DNA from: Stappia stellulata DSM 5886
GTDB lineage: Bacteria > Pseudomonadota > Alphaproteobacteria > Rhizobiales > Stappiaceae
Direction of reading: 5' to 3'
DNA: 64,000 bases
Assembly: GCF_000423705.1 (NCBI RefSeq)
Contig: NZ_AUIM01000012.1
Location: 1-64,000, forward strand
Under the pieces are notes generated by a model. The model did no database searches, was not told the DNA's origin, and was given only the letters and a program-made list of their open reading frames with translations. The translations under genes and the position numbers were made by a program. Position 1 is the stretch's first letter; each line of letters begins with the position of its first letter. Shown here one piece after another: positions 36,457-44,608 of the stretch.

Positions 36457-37749
36457 ATGATTCGTAGTCTGCCACGGGAACGGCACAAGACGGTGACACC
36501 GCGCGCGCAAAATCGCAGGAAAAGTTCGTCCCGCGCGGCCGGGGCGACATGGCGCGCAACGCTCCGGCTGTGCGTGGCCGTGGCGGTGCTGCTGGCTCTC
36601 GCCTTTTCGTCTGCCGGCGCGCAGGAGGGCGCCGACACGGGGACGGACTGGTCCGCCGAGGCGCCGGCCGTGTGGACAAGCGAGGCGGAGCGGCAACCCC
36701 GCGCCACCGGTTCTCAATGGCCCTATCCGGACGAGCGCGACCGCAGCGACGGTGGTCTGGCGGCCGATGACGCCGAAGCGGGTTCGTGGGGGGGCGGCCC
36801 TCCGGGCGGCGCCGCGCCGGAGGAGGAGCGCCTGGAGACGGGCGCCGCCGGCGCCGACGCCTTCGATCCCGAGCGTCTGGCGCTCCTGCCGGTGCTGCGC
36901 GTCGGGCTGGTGCTCGATCCGGCGAGCGAGGATTTTCGCGCCGCCGAGCCGTTTCGCGCCGCACTCGAAACCGGGCTTCGCATCCCCGTTCATCTGGTGG
37001 CCTACCGGGATCTCGCGCGCCTTCAGGGGGCGTTGATCCGTGGCGAGATCGATTATGCGCCCCTGTCGGCCTCGGCCTATGCGGCGGCCTCTCGGCGGTG
37101 CGCTTGCGTCGTGCCGCTGATCGTGCCGCGCAGCGCCGATGGTGCGGCCGGATGGCACGCGGTCGCGCTTGTCGCGCAGGCATCGCCGTTTCAGGGGCTG
37201 GGGGATCTTGCCGGCGCCCGGCTTGCAACGGCGCGGCCCGTCTCGACGGCGGGCTACCGGGTGCCGCTTGCGGCGATGAAGGCGGATGGTCTCGATCCGG
37301 ACAGCCATTTCGCAAGCGTTCGGGCGTTCGACAGCACGCGCGCGGCCGCCGCCGCCGTTCTGGCGGGCGAGGCGGATGTCGCCTTCGGCTGGTCGTCCTT
37401 GCGTGGTGATGCAAGCAGCGGCTACAGCCGGGGCACCCTGCGGGACCTTGCCGAATTGCAAGGCGCGGGCACGCCCTCCCTGAGGGTGGTATGGACCTCG
37501 CCGCAGATCCCCAATGCGCCGCATGTGGTGCGCGACAGCGTTCCGCTCGCCATCCGCGACGCGCTTGTCGAGCTTCTTGTGCTCGATGCAGCGGTGTCGC
37601 CGTCGGACGCCTTGCGGTTGTCGCCCCATGGCTTCGTGCCGGTAACGCACGAGGATTTCGCAGCCGTGCTTGCGACCTTTCCAAAGGCGGAGGAGGGGGC
37701 GAGCGGCCGCCTGCGCCCGCTTGGCGGGGCGGCGGGGGAGTTGCGCTGA
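36457..37749 (+). CDS. PhnD-like periplasmic binding protein
   Basis: 430 residues as drawn. A basic N-terminus and hydrophobic stretch (about 36-53, cleavage about SAGAQ) form a signal peptide. A 70-residue Gly/Ala/Glu/Asp-rich linker follows, then a phosphate/phosphonate-type binding domain (about 140-400; RVGLVLDPASEDFR, GEIDYAPLSASAYA). GTG 36493 is an equally plausible start and would give a shorter n-region. No ABC permease or ATPase gene is nearby, so it may be an orphan sensor-type binding protein. The ligand is unknown. Confidence 0.72.
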   Translation: MIRSLPRERHKTVTPRAQNRRKSSSRAAGATWRATLRLCVAVAVLLALAFSSAGAQEGADTGTDWSAEAPAVWTSEAERQPRATGSQWPYPDERDRSDGGLAADDAEAGSWGGGPPGGAAPEEERLETGAAGADAFDPERLALLPVLRVGLVLDPASEDFRAAEPFRAALETGLRIPVHLVAYRDLARLQGALIRGEIDYAPLSASAYAAASRRCACVVPLIVPRSADGAAGWHAVALVAQASPFQGLGDLAGARLATARPVSTAGYRVPLAAMKADGLDPDSHFASVRAFDSTRAAAAAVLAGEADVAFGWSSLRGDASSGYSRGTLRDLAELQGAGTPSLRVVWTSPQIPNAPHVVRDSVPLAIRDALVELLVLDAAVSPSDALRLSPHGFVPVTHEDFAAVLATFPKAEEGASGRLRPLGGAAGELR

Positions 37750-37756
37750 TGCGCTG

Positions 37757-38932
37757 TCAGGCGTGGACGAGCCGCTGCACCTGCCGGGCGATCATGCGCT
37801 CCTCGTCGGTCTCGATCCGGTAGACGGCGACCTTCGCCTCCGCCGGCGACAGCCGGGTCGCCTGGGCTTCGTTGGCGTCATTGTCGAGCGCGACGCCGAG
37901 CCAGCCCATGTCGGCGCAGGCGAGGCTGCGCACGCGCGCCGAATGCTCGCCGATCCCGCCGGTGAAGACCAACGCGTCGAGGCCGCCGAGAATGGCGGCA
38001 AGCGCGCCGGTCTCGCGGCGGATGCGCAGCGCGAAATGCTCGATCGCCAGCTGCGCGGCCGGGTCGTCGGACGCTTCCAGCGTGCGCATGTCGGAGGACA
38101 GGCCGGACAGGCCGAGAAGTCCGGAGCGGTGGTAGAGCAGGTCGGCGATGGCATCCCCGTCCATGCCGCGCTCCTGCATCAGATACAAGAGCACGCCCGG
38201 GTCGATCTGGCCGCTGCGGGTTCCCATCGGCAGTCCGTCGAGTGCGGAAAACCCCATGCTCGTCGACACGCTGCGGCCGTCCCTGAGCGCGCACATCGAC
38301 GCGCCATTTCCCAGATGGGCAATGATGACGCGGCCGCGACCGACGTCCGGTGCGATCTCGGCGAGCCGTCCGGCGACGAACTCATAGGACAGCCCGTGAA
38401 AGCCGTAGCGGCGCACGCCCTCGTCGTAAAAAGCGGCGGGCAGGGCAAACGTATCGACGACGCGCGGATGACCGCGATGAAACGCCGTGTCGAAACACGC
38501 AATCTGGGGCGTTCCGGGAAAGGCGATCCGGGCGGCGCGGATGCCGGCCAGATTGTGCGGCTGGTGCAGGGGGGCGAGCGGTTCCAGACGGTCAAGAGCG
38601 GCAAGCAGCCGATCGTCGACAGGAACCGGGTCCGCATGGTCCGGGCCGCCGTGGACCACCCGGTGACCGACGGCCCGGATCGCCCTGTCGGGGGCGGCCG
38701 TTGCGAGAAACCCGACAATGGCGCCAAGCGCCGTGTCGTGGCAGGCGGCGTCATCGGCCGGCAGGGCACGGTCGGCGAGCGTCGTGCCGGCATCGTCGTG
38801 AACCGAAAGATGCGGATCGGTTCCAAGGCCGTCGACCTGCCCGCGCAGCAGCGAGTGCTCGCCGTCGAAGAGCTGGAACTTGATCGACGAGGATCCGGCG
38901 TTGATGACCAGAATGGCACTGTTCGTCGTCAT
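37757..38932 (-). CDS. ackA: Acetate kinase
   Basis: Interconverts acetyl phosphate + ADP and acetate + ATP. 391 residues, ASKHA fold. Seen: VINAGSSSIKFQLF at the N-terminus, HRVVHGG, DTAFHRGHP, the YGFHGLSYEFV motif, HLGNGASMCA, and FTGGIGEHSARVR. Its start overlaps the stop of the MaoC-Pta gene by 4 bp, so the two act as a Pta-AckA pathway. A butyrate/propionate kinase role is possible given the partner. Confidence 0.94.
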   Translation of the reverse strand: MTTNSAILVINAGSSSIKFQLFDGEHSLLRGQVDGLGTDPHLSVHDDAGTTLADRALPADDAACHDTALGAIVGFLATAAPDRAIRAVGHRVVHGGPDHADPVPVDDRLLAALDRLEPLAPLHQPHNLAGIRAARIAFPGTPQIACFDTAFHRGHPRVVDTFALPAAFYDEGVRRYGFHGLSYEFVAGRLAEIAPDVGRGRVIIAHLGNGASMCALRDGRSVSTSMGFSALDGLPMGTRSGQIDPGVLLYLMQERGMDGDAIADLLYHRSGLLGLSGLSSDMRTLEASDDPAAQLAIEHFALRIRRETGALAAILGGLDALVFTGGIGEHSARVRSLACADMGWLGVALDNDANEAQATRLSPAEAKVAVYRIETDEERMIARQVQRLVHA

Positions 38933-40374
38933 TGGCCGGCCTCCGGAACGATCTCGCGATGGGCGGTACCTTCCGGCTCGAACGGGGCGAGGGCCGTGCC
39001 GTTGCGCCGCCAGTGATCGTAGAGAAGCGCCAGCGTACAGGAGGCAAGGCGCGCGCGGGCATCGTCGGCACGGCTTGTCAGGATCACCGGCACCGAGGCC
39101 CCGACCACAAGACCGGCGGCTTCAGCATGGGCAATGAAGGTCAATTCCTTGGCCAGCATGTTGCCGGCTTCCAGATTGGGTGCGATCAACACGTCCGCAT
39201 GGCCGGCGACGAGCGAGGTGATCCCTTTGGTTTTCGCCGCTTGCACATCGATGGCATTGTCCATGGCCAACGGTCCGTCGACGATCCCGCCGGTGATCTG
39301 GCCGCGTTCCGCCATTTTGGACAGGACTGCCGCGTCGAGCGTCGAGGGCATCGCCGGGTTCACCGTCTCGATGGCCGAGAGAATGCCCACTTTGGGCGTG
39401 GCGATGCCGAGCGCGCGTCCCATGTCGATGGCGTTCTGGACGATGTCGACCTTGGCGGCGAGATCGGGTGCGATGTTGATCGCGGCATCGGAAATGATCA
39501 CCGGCGAGGGCCGGCCGGGAATATCCATCACGAAACAATGGCTCAGCCGCTTGCCGGTTCGCAGGCCTCCGTCGCGCTTGACGATATGGCCCAGCAGCAC
39601 GTCGGTGTGCAGATGGCCTTTCATCAGGGCGCGTGCGCGCCCCTCGTGCACCAGGGCGACGCCCTTGGCCGCAGCCTGTTCGTCAGACGCGACGTCGATG
39701 ATTTCAATCTCGCCGAGATCCTCGCCAAGGCTGTTTGCCGCCGCCTCGATGGCGGCCGCGTTGCCGATCAGGATCGGGGCGATCAGGCTTTCGCGCGCGG
39801 CCAGAAGCGCGCCGCCGAGCGAATTCGCGTCGTCGGGCGCGACCACTGCCACGGGCAGCGGCGGCAGCGGACGGACAAGCTCGTTCAATCGGTCGAAATG
39901 CTGGTGGCGTTCGACCAGAATGCCGGGAAGGGCGGAGGCGTCGAACGTGATGCGGGTCGACGGAGCAACCACAACGGCCTCGCCGTCGGCGATCACCGTA
40001 CCGTCGGAGCGGGTCACACGGGTATCGAGACGCACGACGCCGTCGGCCTCCTTGGCCGACACCGTGGCGCTGACGGTGAGCTTGTCGCCGAGATGGACGG
40101 GCGCGCGGAAGTTGAAGGTCTGCTTGCGGTAGGCGGTGCCGGGGCCCGGCAGGACGTTGCCGAGAACGGAGGAGATCAGCGAACCGACCCACATGGACGG
40201 CGCGACCGGATCGTCCTTCTCGCCGTCGCCGGTCCAGTCGATGTCGGGGATATGGACCGGATTGATGTTGCCGGAGGCATGGGCGAAGACGAAAAGGTCG
40301 TTGGCGGTCAGGATCCGCGTGAGCGATGCAGTCTCGCCGATGGTGATTTCATCATAGATCCGGTTTTGCGCCAT
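38929..40374 (-). CDS. Bifunctional MaoC-like enoyl-CoA hydratase / phosphate acetyltransferase
   Basis: 481 residues. Residues 1-150 form a MaoC hotdog hydratase domain (FVFAHASGNINPVHI contains the hydratase Asp/His-type motif). Residues about 165-465 form a PTA/PTB phosphate acyltransferase domain (LMKGHLHTDVLL, DAAINIAPDLAAK, VAGHADVLIAPNLEAGNML). The fusion is typical of alphaproteobacteria. It probably handles acetyl-CoA or short-chain acyl-CoA, making acyl phosphate for the overlapping ackA product. Confidence 0.92.
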   Translation of the reverse strand: MAQNRIYDEITIGETASLTRILTANDLFVFAHASGNINPVHIPDIDWTGDGEKDDPVAPSMWVGSLISSVLGNVLPGPGTAYRKQTFNFRAPVHLGDKLTVSATVSAKEADGVVRLDTRVTRSDGTVIADGEAVVVAPSTRITFDASALPGILVERHQHFDRLNELVRPLPPLPVAVVAPDDANSLGGALLAARESLIAPILIGNAAAIEAAANSLGEDLGEIEIIDVASDEQAAAKGVALVHEGRARALMKGHLHTDVLLGHIVKRDGGLRTGKRLSHCFVMDIPGRPSPVIISDAAINIAPDLAAKVDIVQNAIDMGRALGIATPKVGILSAIETVNPAMPSTLDAAVLSKMAERGQITGGIVDGPLAMDNAIDVQAAKTKGITSLVAGHADVLIAPNLEAGNMLAKELTFIAHAEAAGLVVGASVPVILTSRADDARARLASCTLALLYDHWRRNGTALAPFEPEGTAHREIVPEAGQ

Positions 40375-40478
40375 TGTCGTTCGTCCTTGCTCGCGAGGTC
40401 GTGCGGTCGCGTGAGGGGGATTGCCCGCGGGCGCTGTGCCCTCCAGCGGATGTATGGCACGTCTGTGAAGCGGCAGTG

Positions 40479-40498
40479 AACCCGGCAGGCGCCGGGTT
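40479..40498 (-). terminator. Possible hairpin downstream of the TadE gene
   Basis: Perfect 8-bp stem (aacccggc at 40479-40486, gccgggtt at 40491-40498) with a 4-nt loop, 39 bp past the end of the leftward tad arm. There is no T run on the minus strand, so it may act as a 3'-end stabiliser or a Rho-assisted terminator rather than an intrinsic one. Confidence 0.35.
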
Positions 40499-40536
40499 TG
40501 CCATTCGCATTGGCCCCAGGGGGCGGCGGGAGAGGA

Positions 40537-41133
40537 TCAGTTGCAGCACTCGACGTTGGTGCTGACGCGCGGGCGCATGAAGTATGTGTCGCTCAGTTCG
40601 ATCGTGTCGGTGCTGAAGACATCCTTCAAGATCGCGGCAAAGGTCGGACGATGCGTGTAGATGGCCTGCGAGACGATCAGATAGGTGTCCTTCTGTTTCG
40701 TCAGGCTGTCCGGGATCTCGATCGGTGGCGGCGAGTTCTTGCTCCATCCACCGGTGTTCAGGCCCCGGCTCCACACGACCCGGGGCTTGTTGACGTCCTT
40801 CATCCAGACACTGGAAACGACAAGTTTGATCCCGCTTGCGGGATAGGGATCGAGCATCGCCTCGGAGATCTCCATCAGGTCGTTGACCTGGGCGGACGTC
40901 AGCTTGTCCGTCTGCGCCACGAGATCTGCGAGCGCGCTTGCTGTCTGGCTGACCTTCCGGTCGAGCGTCAGCGCGGAGTTCAGTTCCACCATCCCGAGGA
41001 ACAGCAGCAACATGAAGGGCAGGACCAGCGCGAATTCGACGGCGGCAATGCCGCGCCTGTCTGAGCCAAACCGCGCAAGGCGCCGGAAGGCGCGCATCGG
41101 TTCTTGACGCGAGCGAAGCGGAAAGATCCTCAT
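40537..41133 (-). CDS. TadE/TadG-like pseudopilin, distal copy
   Basis: 198-residue minor pilin-like protein of the tad pilus. The N-terminus has RRGIAAVEFALVLPFMLLLF, a prepilin-type site (Gly before a hydrophobic helix with Glu at +5), followed by a globular periplasmic part. ATG 41133 has GGGAGG 7 nt upstream and lies 2 nt after the preceding stop. TadE/TadF-type pseudopilins are processed by TadV/CpaA and are needed for Flp pilus assembly. Confidence 0.85.
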   Translation of the reverse strand: MRIFPLRSRQEPMRAFRRLARFGSDRRGIAAVEFALVLPFMLLLFLGMVELNSALTLDRKVSQTASALADLVAQTDKLTSAQVNDLMEISEAMLDPYPASGIKLVVSSVWMKDVNKPRVVWSRGLNTGGWSKNSPPPIEIPDSLTKQKDTYLIVSQAIYTHRPTFAAILKDVFSTDTIELSDTYFMRPRVSTNVECCN

Positions 41134-41135
41134 GA

Positions 41136-41729
41136 TCAGCCTCCCGGCTTCTGCGTCGACCACGGGAAGGGTTCGTTGCGGAACACGGCGGTGGCGACCA
41201 GCAGCCGGTCCCCGGATCCCAGATCCGCATAGTTGGTCTTCATCAATGCGGAAATCATCGGCCACTTGTAGAGCGCGCGAACGATGACAATGTCGCCGGC
41301 CTCGCCGTGATTGTAGCCGACGTCATCGGTCATCTCGCCGTCTTCGATCAGCGGCTTTGAGGCATAGCCGGAGAAGGAGTCGACGCGTTCGACATCAATC
41401 GTCAGCCGGTCTTCGCTGACGGGGAAGCCGGACATGTTCTCGAGCACCTTGGTCTTGAAGGCGCCGACGTCGAAGCCCTGCGCATGGGCCTGCCCGGTGC
41501 GGATCAGCCGTGAGGCATCGAGTACGGCATTGTTCAGGACCTGGTCGGCGAACAGCGACAGGCCGATCTCGATCAGGCCGAACAGGAGCAGGAAGAATGG
41601 AATTGCGACGAAGCCGAATTCGATCGCCGTCGTTCCCTCGCGGTCGCGCAGGATCAGCCGCAGGGCGCGCCGCCTGCGCGCGTATGTTCCGTTCGAACCT
41701 GCCGAGAGGTCCTTCCCCGACGTTTTCAT
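41136..41729 (-). CDS. tadE: TadE-like pseudopilin, proximal copy
   Basis: 197-residue pseudopilin with the TadE domain REGTTAIEFGFVAIPFFLLL (Gly, then Glu at +5) near residue 33. I chose ATG 41729 because GAGG lies 10 nt upstream; ATG 41756 directly abuts the previous stop and has no ribosome site. It is the middle gene of the leftward arm, between the pilN-like gene and the second pseudopilin gene. Confidence 0.85.
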   Translation of the reverse strand: MKTSGKDLSAGSNGTYARRRRALRLILRDREGTTAIEFGFVAIPFFLLLFGLIEIGLSLFADQVLNNAVLDASRLIRTGQAHAQGFDVGAFKTKVLENMSGFPVSEDRLTIDVERVDSFSGYASKPLIEDGEMTDDVGYNHGEAGDIVIVRALYKWPMISALMKTNYADLGSGDRLLVATAVFRNEPFPWSTQKPGG

Positions 41730-41756
41730 TCCGGACATACCTCGGTCAAATCGCAT

Positions 41757-42245
41757 CTATTGGGAGACGCCCGCGGCCTGTTCGGACATTTGCGTGCGCG
41801 CGGTCGCCTGCTTGCTTGTGAGTTCGTAGCTGGCTTCCGTGTCGCCGACGCGCATCACCGGCTCGCAGGCCGGCGCACAGGAGTAGGACGTGCGCGCGGT
41901 GTTGCGATGGACGGTGACGATGTCGGCTTCCGGTGCGCTCACGGTAAGCACCTCGTCGATGATCGGTTCGCCGTCGGCGTCAAGGATCACCAGGTTGGTG
42001 GTGCCATAGAGCTTGCCCGTCACCACCACGGTCTGGCGGTCGTACATGGTGACATCCGCAATCGCAGGATTACCGACGATCACCGTGTCGGCGGGCGCGT
42101 CGATGCGGAACACCTTGGCCCGGTCGGTCATGACCTGAACGGCTGCGTCCTGTGCGTGTCCCGCAACCGGCAGCACCGCGAGAACGGCCGCGAACGCCAG
42201 CGCACCGGCGAGCGGCCTGAGCGAAATCAAGCGGAAAGGCGACAT
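41757..42245 (-). CDS. Pilus formation protein N-terminal domain protein (CpaC N-domain-like)
   Basis: 162-residue exported protein (signal peptide ending AGHAQ) consisting of the small domain that precedes secretins: AKVFRIDAPADTVIVGNPAI, then KLYGTTNLVILDADG. The C-terminal tail (about 110-162) has a Cys pair (SYSCAPACEP). It lacks the secretin channel itself, which is supplied by cpaC in the divergent arm, so it may be a periplasmic accessory of the secretin. ATG 42245 has AAGGAG 9 nt upstream; ATG 42251 is an alternative with tight spacing. Confidence 0.82.
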   Translation of the reverse strand: MSPFRLISLRPLAGALAFAAVLAVLPVAGHAQDAAVQVMTDRAKVFRIDAPADTVIVGNPAIADVTMYDRQTVVVTGKLYGTTNLVILDADGEPIIDEVLTVSAPEADIVTVHRNTARTSYSCAPACEPVMRVGDTEASYELTSKQATARTQMSEQAAGVSQ

Positions 42246-42641
42246 GTCCATCGGCTCCTTCAAAGAATTCCTACCCGAACGTGAAGGAGATTGGTGAAGG
42301 AACCGCTAACGCGGACGTTCGCGTTCTTGCGATCCGCCGCTATCGTTAATTCCGACAAGGGCGCCAGTTTACCAAGACCCGCTGTGTCGGCCGGCCGGAC
42401 TCGCTGGTGCTGGCGTGTCCTGTTGGTACGGGTTGAAGGACTTGGTTAAAATTGAATTCTATGTATTCGTATTGCATTAACCATGGATACTGGAGAAGGA
42501 ATTGTTTTTTCTCCGCTTTCCAAATTTAACCAACTGGCAACTTGTGGTTCCTATAGTCGCAACATCTTAGAGCGACCAAGCAAATAAAAAACGGTCGACA
42601 AGATGGTGCTGTCAAAACAAGTGGAAGTTAGGAGCCAACAA
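42246..42641. promoter_or_regulatory. Divergent control region of the tad locus
   Basis: 396 bp between the leftward pilN-like gene and rightward flp. Far richer in A+T than neighbouring coding DNA, especially 42438-42600, with several TTAA motifs (for example ttaaaattgaattct from 42446, a partial TTAA-N7-TTAA site). No gene fits. The flp ribosome site AGGAG is at 42630-42634. Confidence 0.6.
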
Positions 42642-42836
42642 ATGAAAAATCTTCTCGCACGTTTCGCCAATGACGAATCCGGCGCCACCGCGATCGAATA
42701 CGGCCTGATCGCCGGCCTGATCTCGATCGGTATTATCACGGCAGTGACTGCAGCCGGCGACTCGATCGCTGGCATCTTCGGTCAGGTCCAGACTGGCCTC
42801 GAGGGCGCCGCTGGTGATGTCGGCACGGGTGGCTAA
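42642..42836 (+). CDS. pilA: Flp/PilA type IVb major pilin
   Basis: 64-residue prepilin of the tad pilus. The leader MKNLLARFANDESG is followed by ATAIEYGLIAGLISIGII, so cleavage by the CpaA peptidase after Gly14 leaves a mature pilin with Glu at +5 and Tyr at +6, the Flp hallmark. ATG 42642 has AGGAG 7 nt upstream. Followed by its own strong terminator, so it is expressed at a much higher level than the assembly genes. Confidence 0.95.
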   Translation: MKNLLARFANDESGATAIEYGLIAGLISIGIITAVTAAGDSIAGIFGQVQTGLEGAAGDVGTGG

Positions 42837-42911
42837 GCCCTCTTGTCGTCTGACGGTCTAGCTTGGCCGGGGCGTGATCGCCACGACCCGGTCGAACTAT
42901 CCGGCACGAAT

Positions 42912-42941
42912 AACGGGCGGCCCTTGCCGCCCGTTTTTTTT
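42912..42941 (+). terminator. Rho-independent terminator after the Flp pilin gene
   Basis: 10-bp perfect stem (aacgggcggc at 42912-42921, gccgcccgtt at 42926-42935), 4-nt loop and eight T residues (42934-42941). A strong intrinsic terminator that separates pilA from cpaA. Confidence 0.92.
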
Positions 42942-43035
42942 CGTTTCGGATCAGGTCCCGGGACGCCTCTAAACCGCGTTTTAAGGGATGCGCTTTCAAA
43001 TTGGTGAAACGGAACAGCGCTTAAAGGAACGGAAC

Positions 43036-43542
43036 ATGCTCGAAGCGGCCCTCCTGGTGGTTTTTCCCTGCCTGCTGGCCTTTGCCGGCGCCTCCGACCT
43101 GTTCACGATGACGATCCCCAACCGCGTGTCGTTGCTGCTGGTTGCCGGTTTCGCCGTGCTTGCGCCCTTCATCGGGCTTGGCTTGGCCGATATCGGCATG
43201 CATGTGCTGGCGGCCGTGGTGACACTCGGTGTGTGCTTCGTTTTCTTCGCCTTGGGCTGGATGGGCGGGGGCGACGCCAAGGTGATGACCGCCGTGGCGC
43301 TGTGGTTCGGCTTCACGCCGTCCTTCTTGGTGTTCCTGACGTTTGCCGGGATTTATGGTGCCGTCCTGACGGTGGCGCTCGTGATGTTTCGGCAGGTTCA
43401 AGTTCTGCCGGGGCCGGCGCGACGGGCCGACTGGCTGTTGCGCCTCCACGACCAGCGCACCGGCATCCCCTACGGCATCGCGATTTCGCTTGCCGCGCTT
43501 CAGGTCTATCCGGAAAGCGTATGGTTCCACGCCTTGACGTGA
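43036..43542 (+). CDS. cpaA: Prepilin peptidase CpaA/TadV
   Basis: 168-residue A24 aspartic peptidase that cleaves the Flp prepilin and pseudopilins. Membrane protein with four or more hydrophobic segments. The two catalytic Asp motifs are GASDLFTMTIPN (near residue 18) and GGGDAKVMTA (near 77). ATG 43036 follows AAAGGAACGGA. The N-terminal methylase domain of larger prepilin peptidases is absent, as in other TadV proteins. Confidence 0.93.
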   Translation: MLEAALLVVFPCLLAFAGASDLFTMTIPNRVSLLLVAGFAVLAPFIGLGLADIGMHVLAAVVTLGVCFVFFALGWMGGGDAKVMTAVALWFGFTPSFLVFLTFAGIYGAVLTVALVMFRQVQVLPGPARRADWLLRLHDQRTGIPYGIAISLAALQVYPESVWFHALT

Positions 43543-43694
43543 GCGTCTGTCTTGCGCGCAAGGCTTGCACGCCTGCCGGGGCGGAGACCGCGCCGGCCCA
43601 TACGGCAAATATTAATAAAAAATAAACGATGCGGAGAGCGATTCTCCAAATGCAAAAGCTTTAAAATTCATTCATCTACATTGATCACACCTGA

Positions 43695-43711
43695 TTAACC
43701 ATGTCTTGACC
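43695..43711 (+). promoter_or_regulatory. CtrA-like box overlapping a -35 element upstream of cpaB
   Basis: TTAA (43695-43698), seven bases, then TTGA (43706-43709) is one base off the TTAA-N7-TTAA consensus of the alphaproteobacterial cell-cycle regulator CtrA. TTGACC at 43706-43711 could serve as the -35 hexamer, the overlap seen at known CtrA-activated promoters. It lies in the AT-rich 250-bp gap 43543-43792 between cpaA and cpaB, which holds no gene. In Caulobacter the pilin gene is CtrA-controlled. Confidence 0.4.
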
Positions 43712-43792
43712 ATTTGCCCGTCACAGTATCGGCAGGATGGTCGTCGGCGTTTTTGCCAGCGACCCGACATCGATCGATTGCGGGTGAGTGTC

Positions 43793-44569
43793 ATGAAAAT
43801 CGCGCGTCTGGCCATTTTGGGTGTTTCGCTGGGGGCAGGCCTTCTGGTCGCCCGCATGGTGATGACATCCGGCAGCGAGCCGCCGTCGGAGCCGGTCGTC
43901 GTCGCGGAAGCGGTCGAGAAGGACGAGGTGCTCGTCGCCGGTCGTGATATCCAGCTCGGGCAACATGTCAGTGAAGCCGACCTGACCTGGACGAACTGGC
44001 CTCGCGACCTGACGCCGCTCAACGCGATCCTGAGATCGGACCGTCCCGACGCGGTTGGCGAGATCGCCGGACGCATCGCCAAGGCCCCGGTCTATTCCGG
44101 TGAGCCGCTGCGCGAGGAGCGCCTGATCTCCAGCGACCGGGGCTTCATGTCGTCGATCCTGCCGAAGGGCAAGCGGGCGATCGCGGTGTCTGTGGAAGCC
44201 CTGACCTCGGCCGGTGGCTTTATCCTGCCCGGCGACAAGGTGGACGTCATTTTGACCCGCCAGTCCGGTCAGCGGGGCGGCAACAGTTTTACCAGCGAGA
44301 CCATCCTCCAGAACGTGCGCGTGCTGGCAATCGACACGATCACGGCGGGCGAGCAGGAGGAAAAGGCGCTGCCGCCGGGCCAGACCGCGACGCTCGAACT
44401 TGTGCCCAACCAGGCCGAAGTGGTCGCCCAGGCAACCCAGCTTGGAACGATCTCCCTGGTTCTGCGCAGTGTTCAGGATTCGGCCGACGATGCGGAGCAG
44501 GACGTGATTGGCGGCGGTGTGAACTTCGTGAAATTCGGCGTTACCGGCCAGATGCAGACCCAGCGCTAG
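43793..44569 (+). CDS. cpaB: Flp pilus assembly protein CpaB
   Basis: 258-residue periplasmic protein with one N-terminal membrane helix (about 4-20), a SAF domain (about 40-110; LVAGRDIQLGQHVSEADLTW) and the RcpC/CpaB C-terminal region (AGGFILPGDKVDVILTRQ). It is thought to help assemble the secretin. ATG 43793 starts the basic-hydrophobic anchor; the longer frame begins in the AT-rich promoter region. Confidence 0.93.
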   Translation: MKIARLAILGVSLGAGLLVARMVMTSGSEPPSEPVVVAEAVEKDEVLVAGRDIQLGQHVSEADLTWTNWPRDLTPLNAILRSDRPDAVGEIAGRIAKAPVYSGEPLREERLISSDRGFMSSILPKGKRAIAVSVEALTSAGGFILPGDKVDVILTRQSGQRGGNSFTSETILQNVRVLAIDTITAGEQEEKALPPGQTATLELVPNQAEVVAQATQLGTISLVLRSVQDSADDAEQDVIGGGVNFVKFGVTGQMQTQR

Positions 44570-44608
44570 AACAGCGCGGGTGTGGCAATGACGTCAAGGA
44601 GAACTAGA

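Noticed and set aside
40375-40536. A small gene between the MaoC-Pta fusion and the tad arm
   Set aside because: Only 162 bp, no start with a ribosome site, and it contains a hairpin instead.
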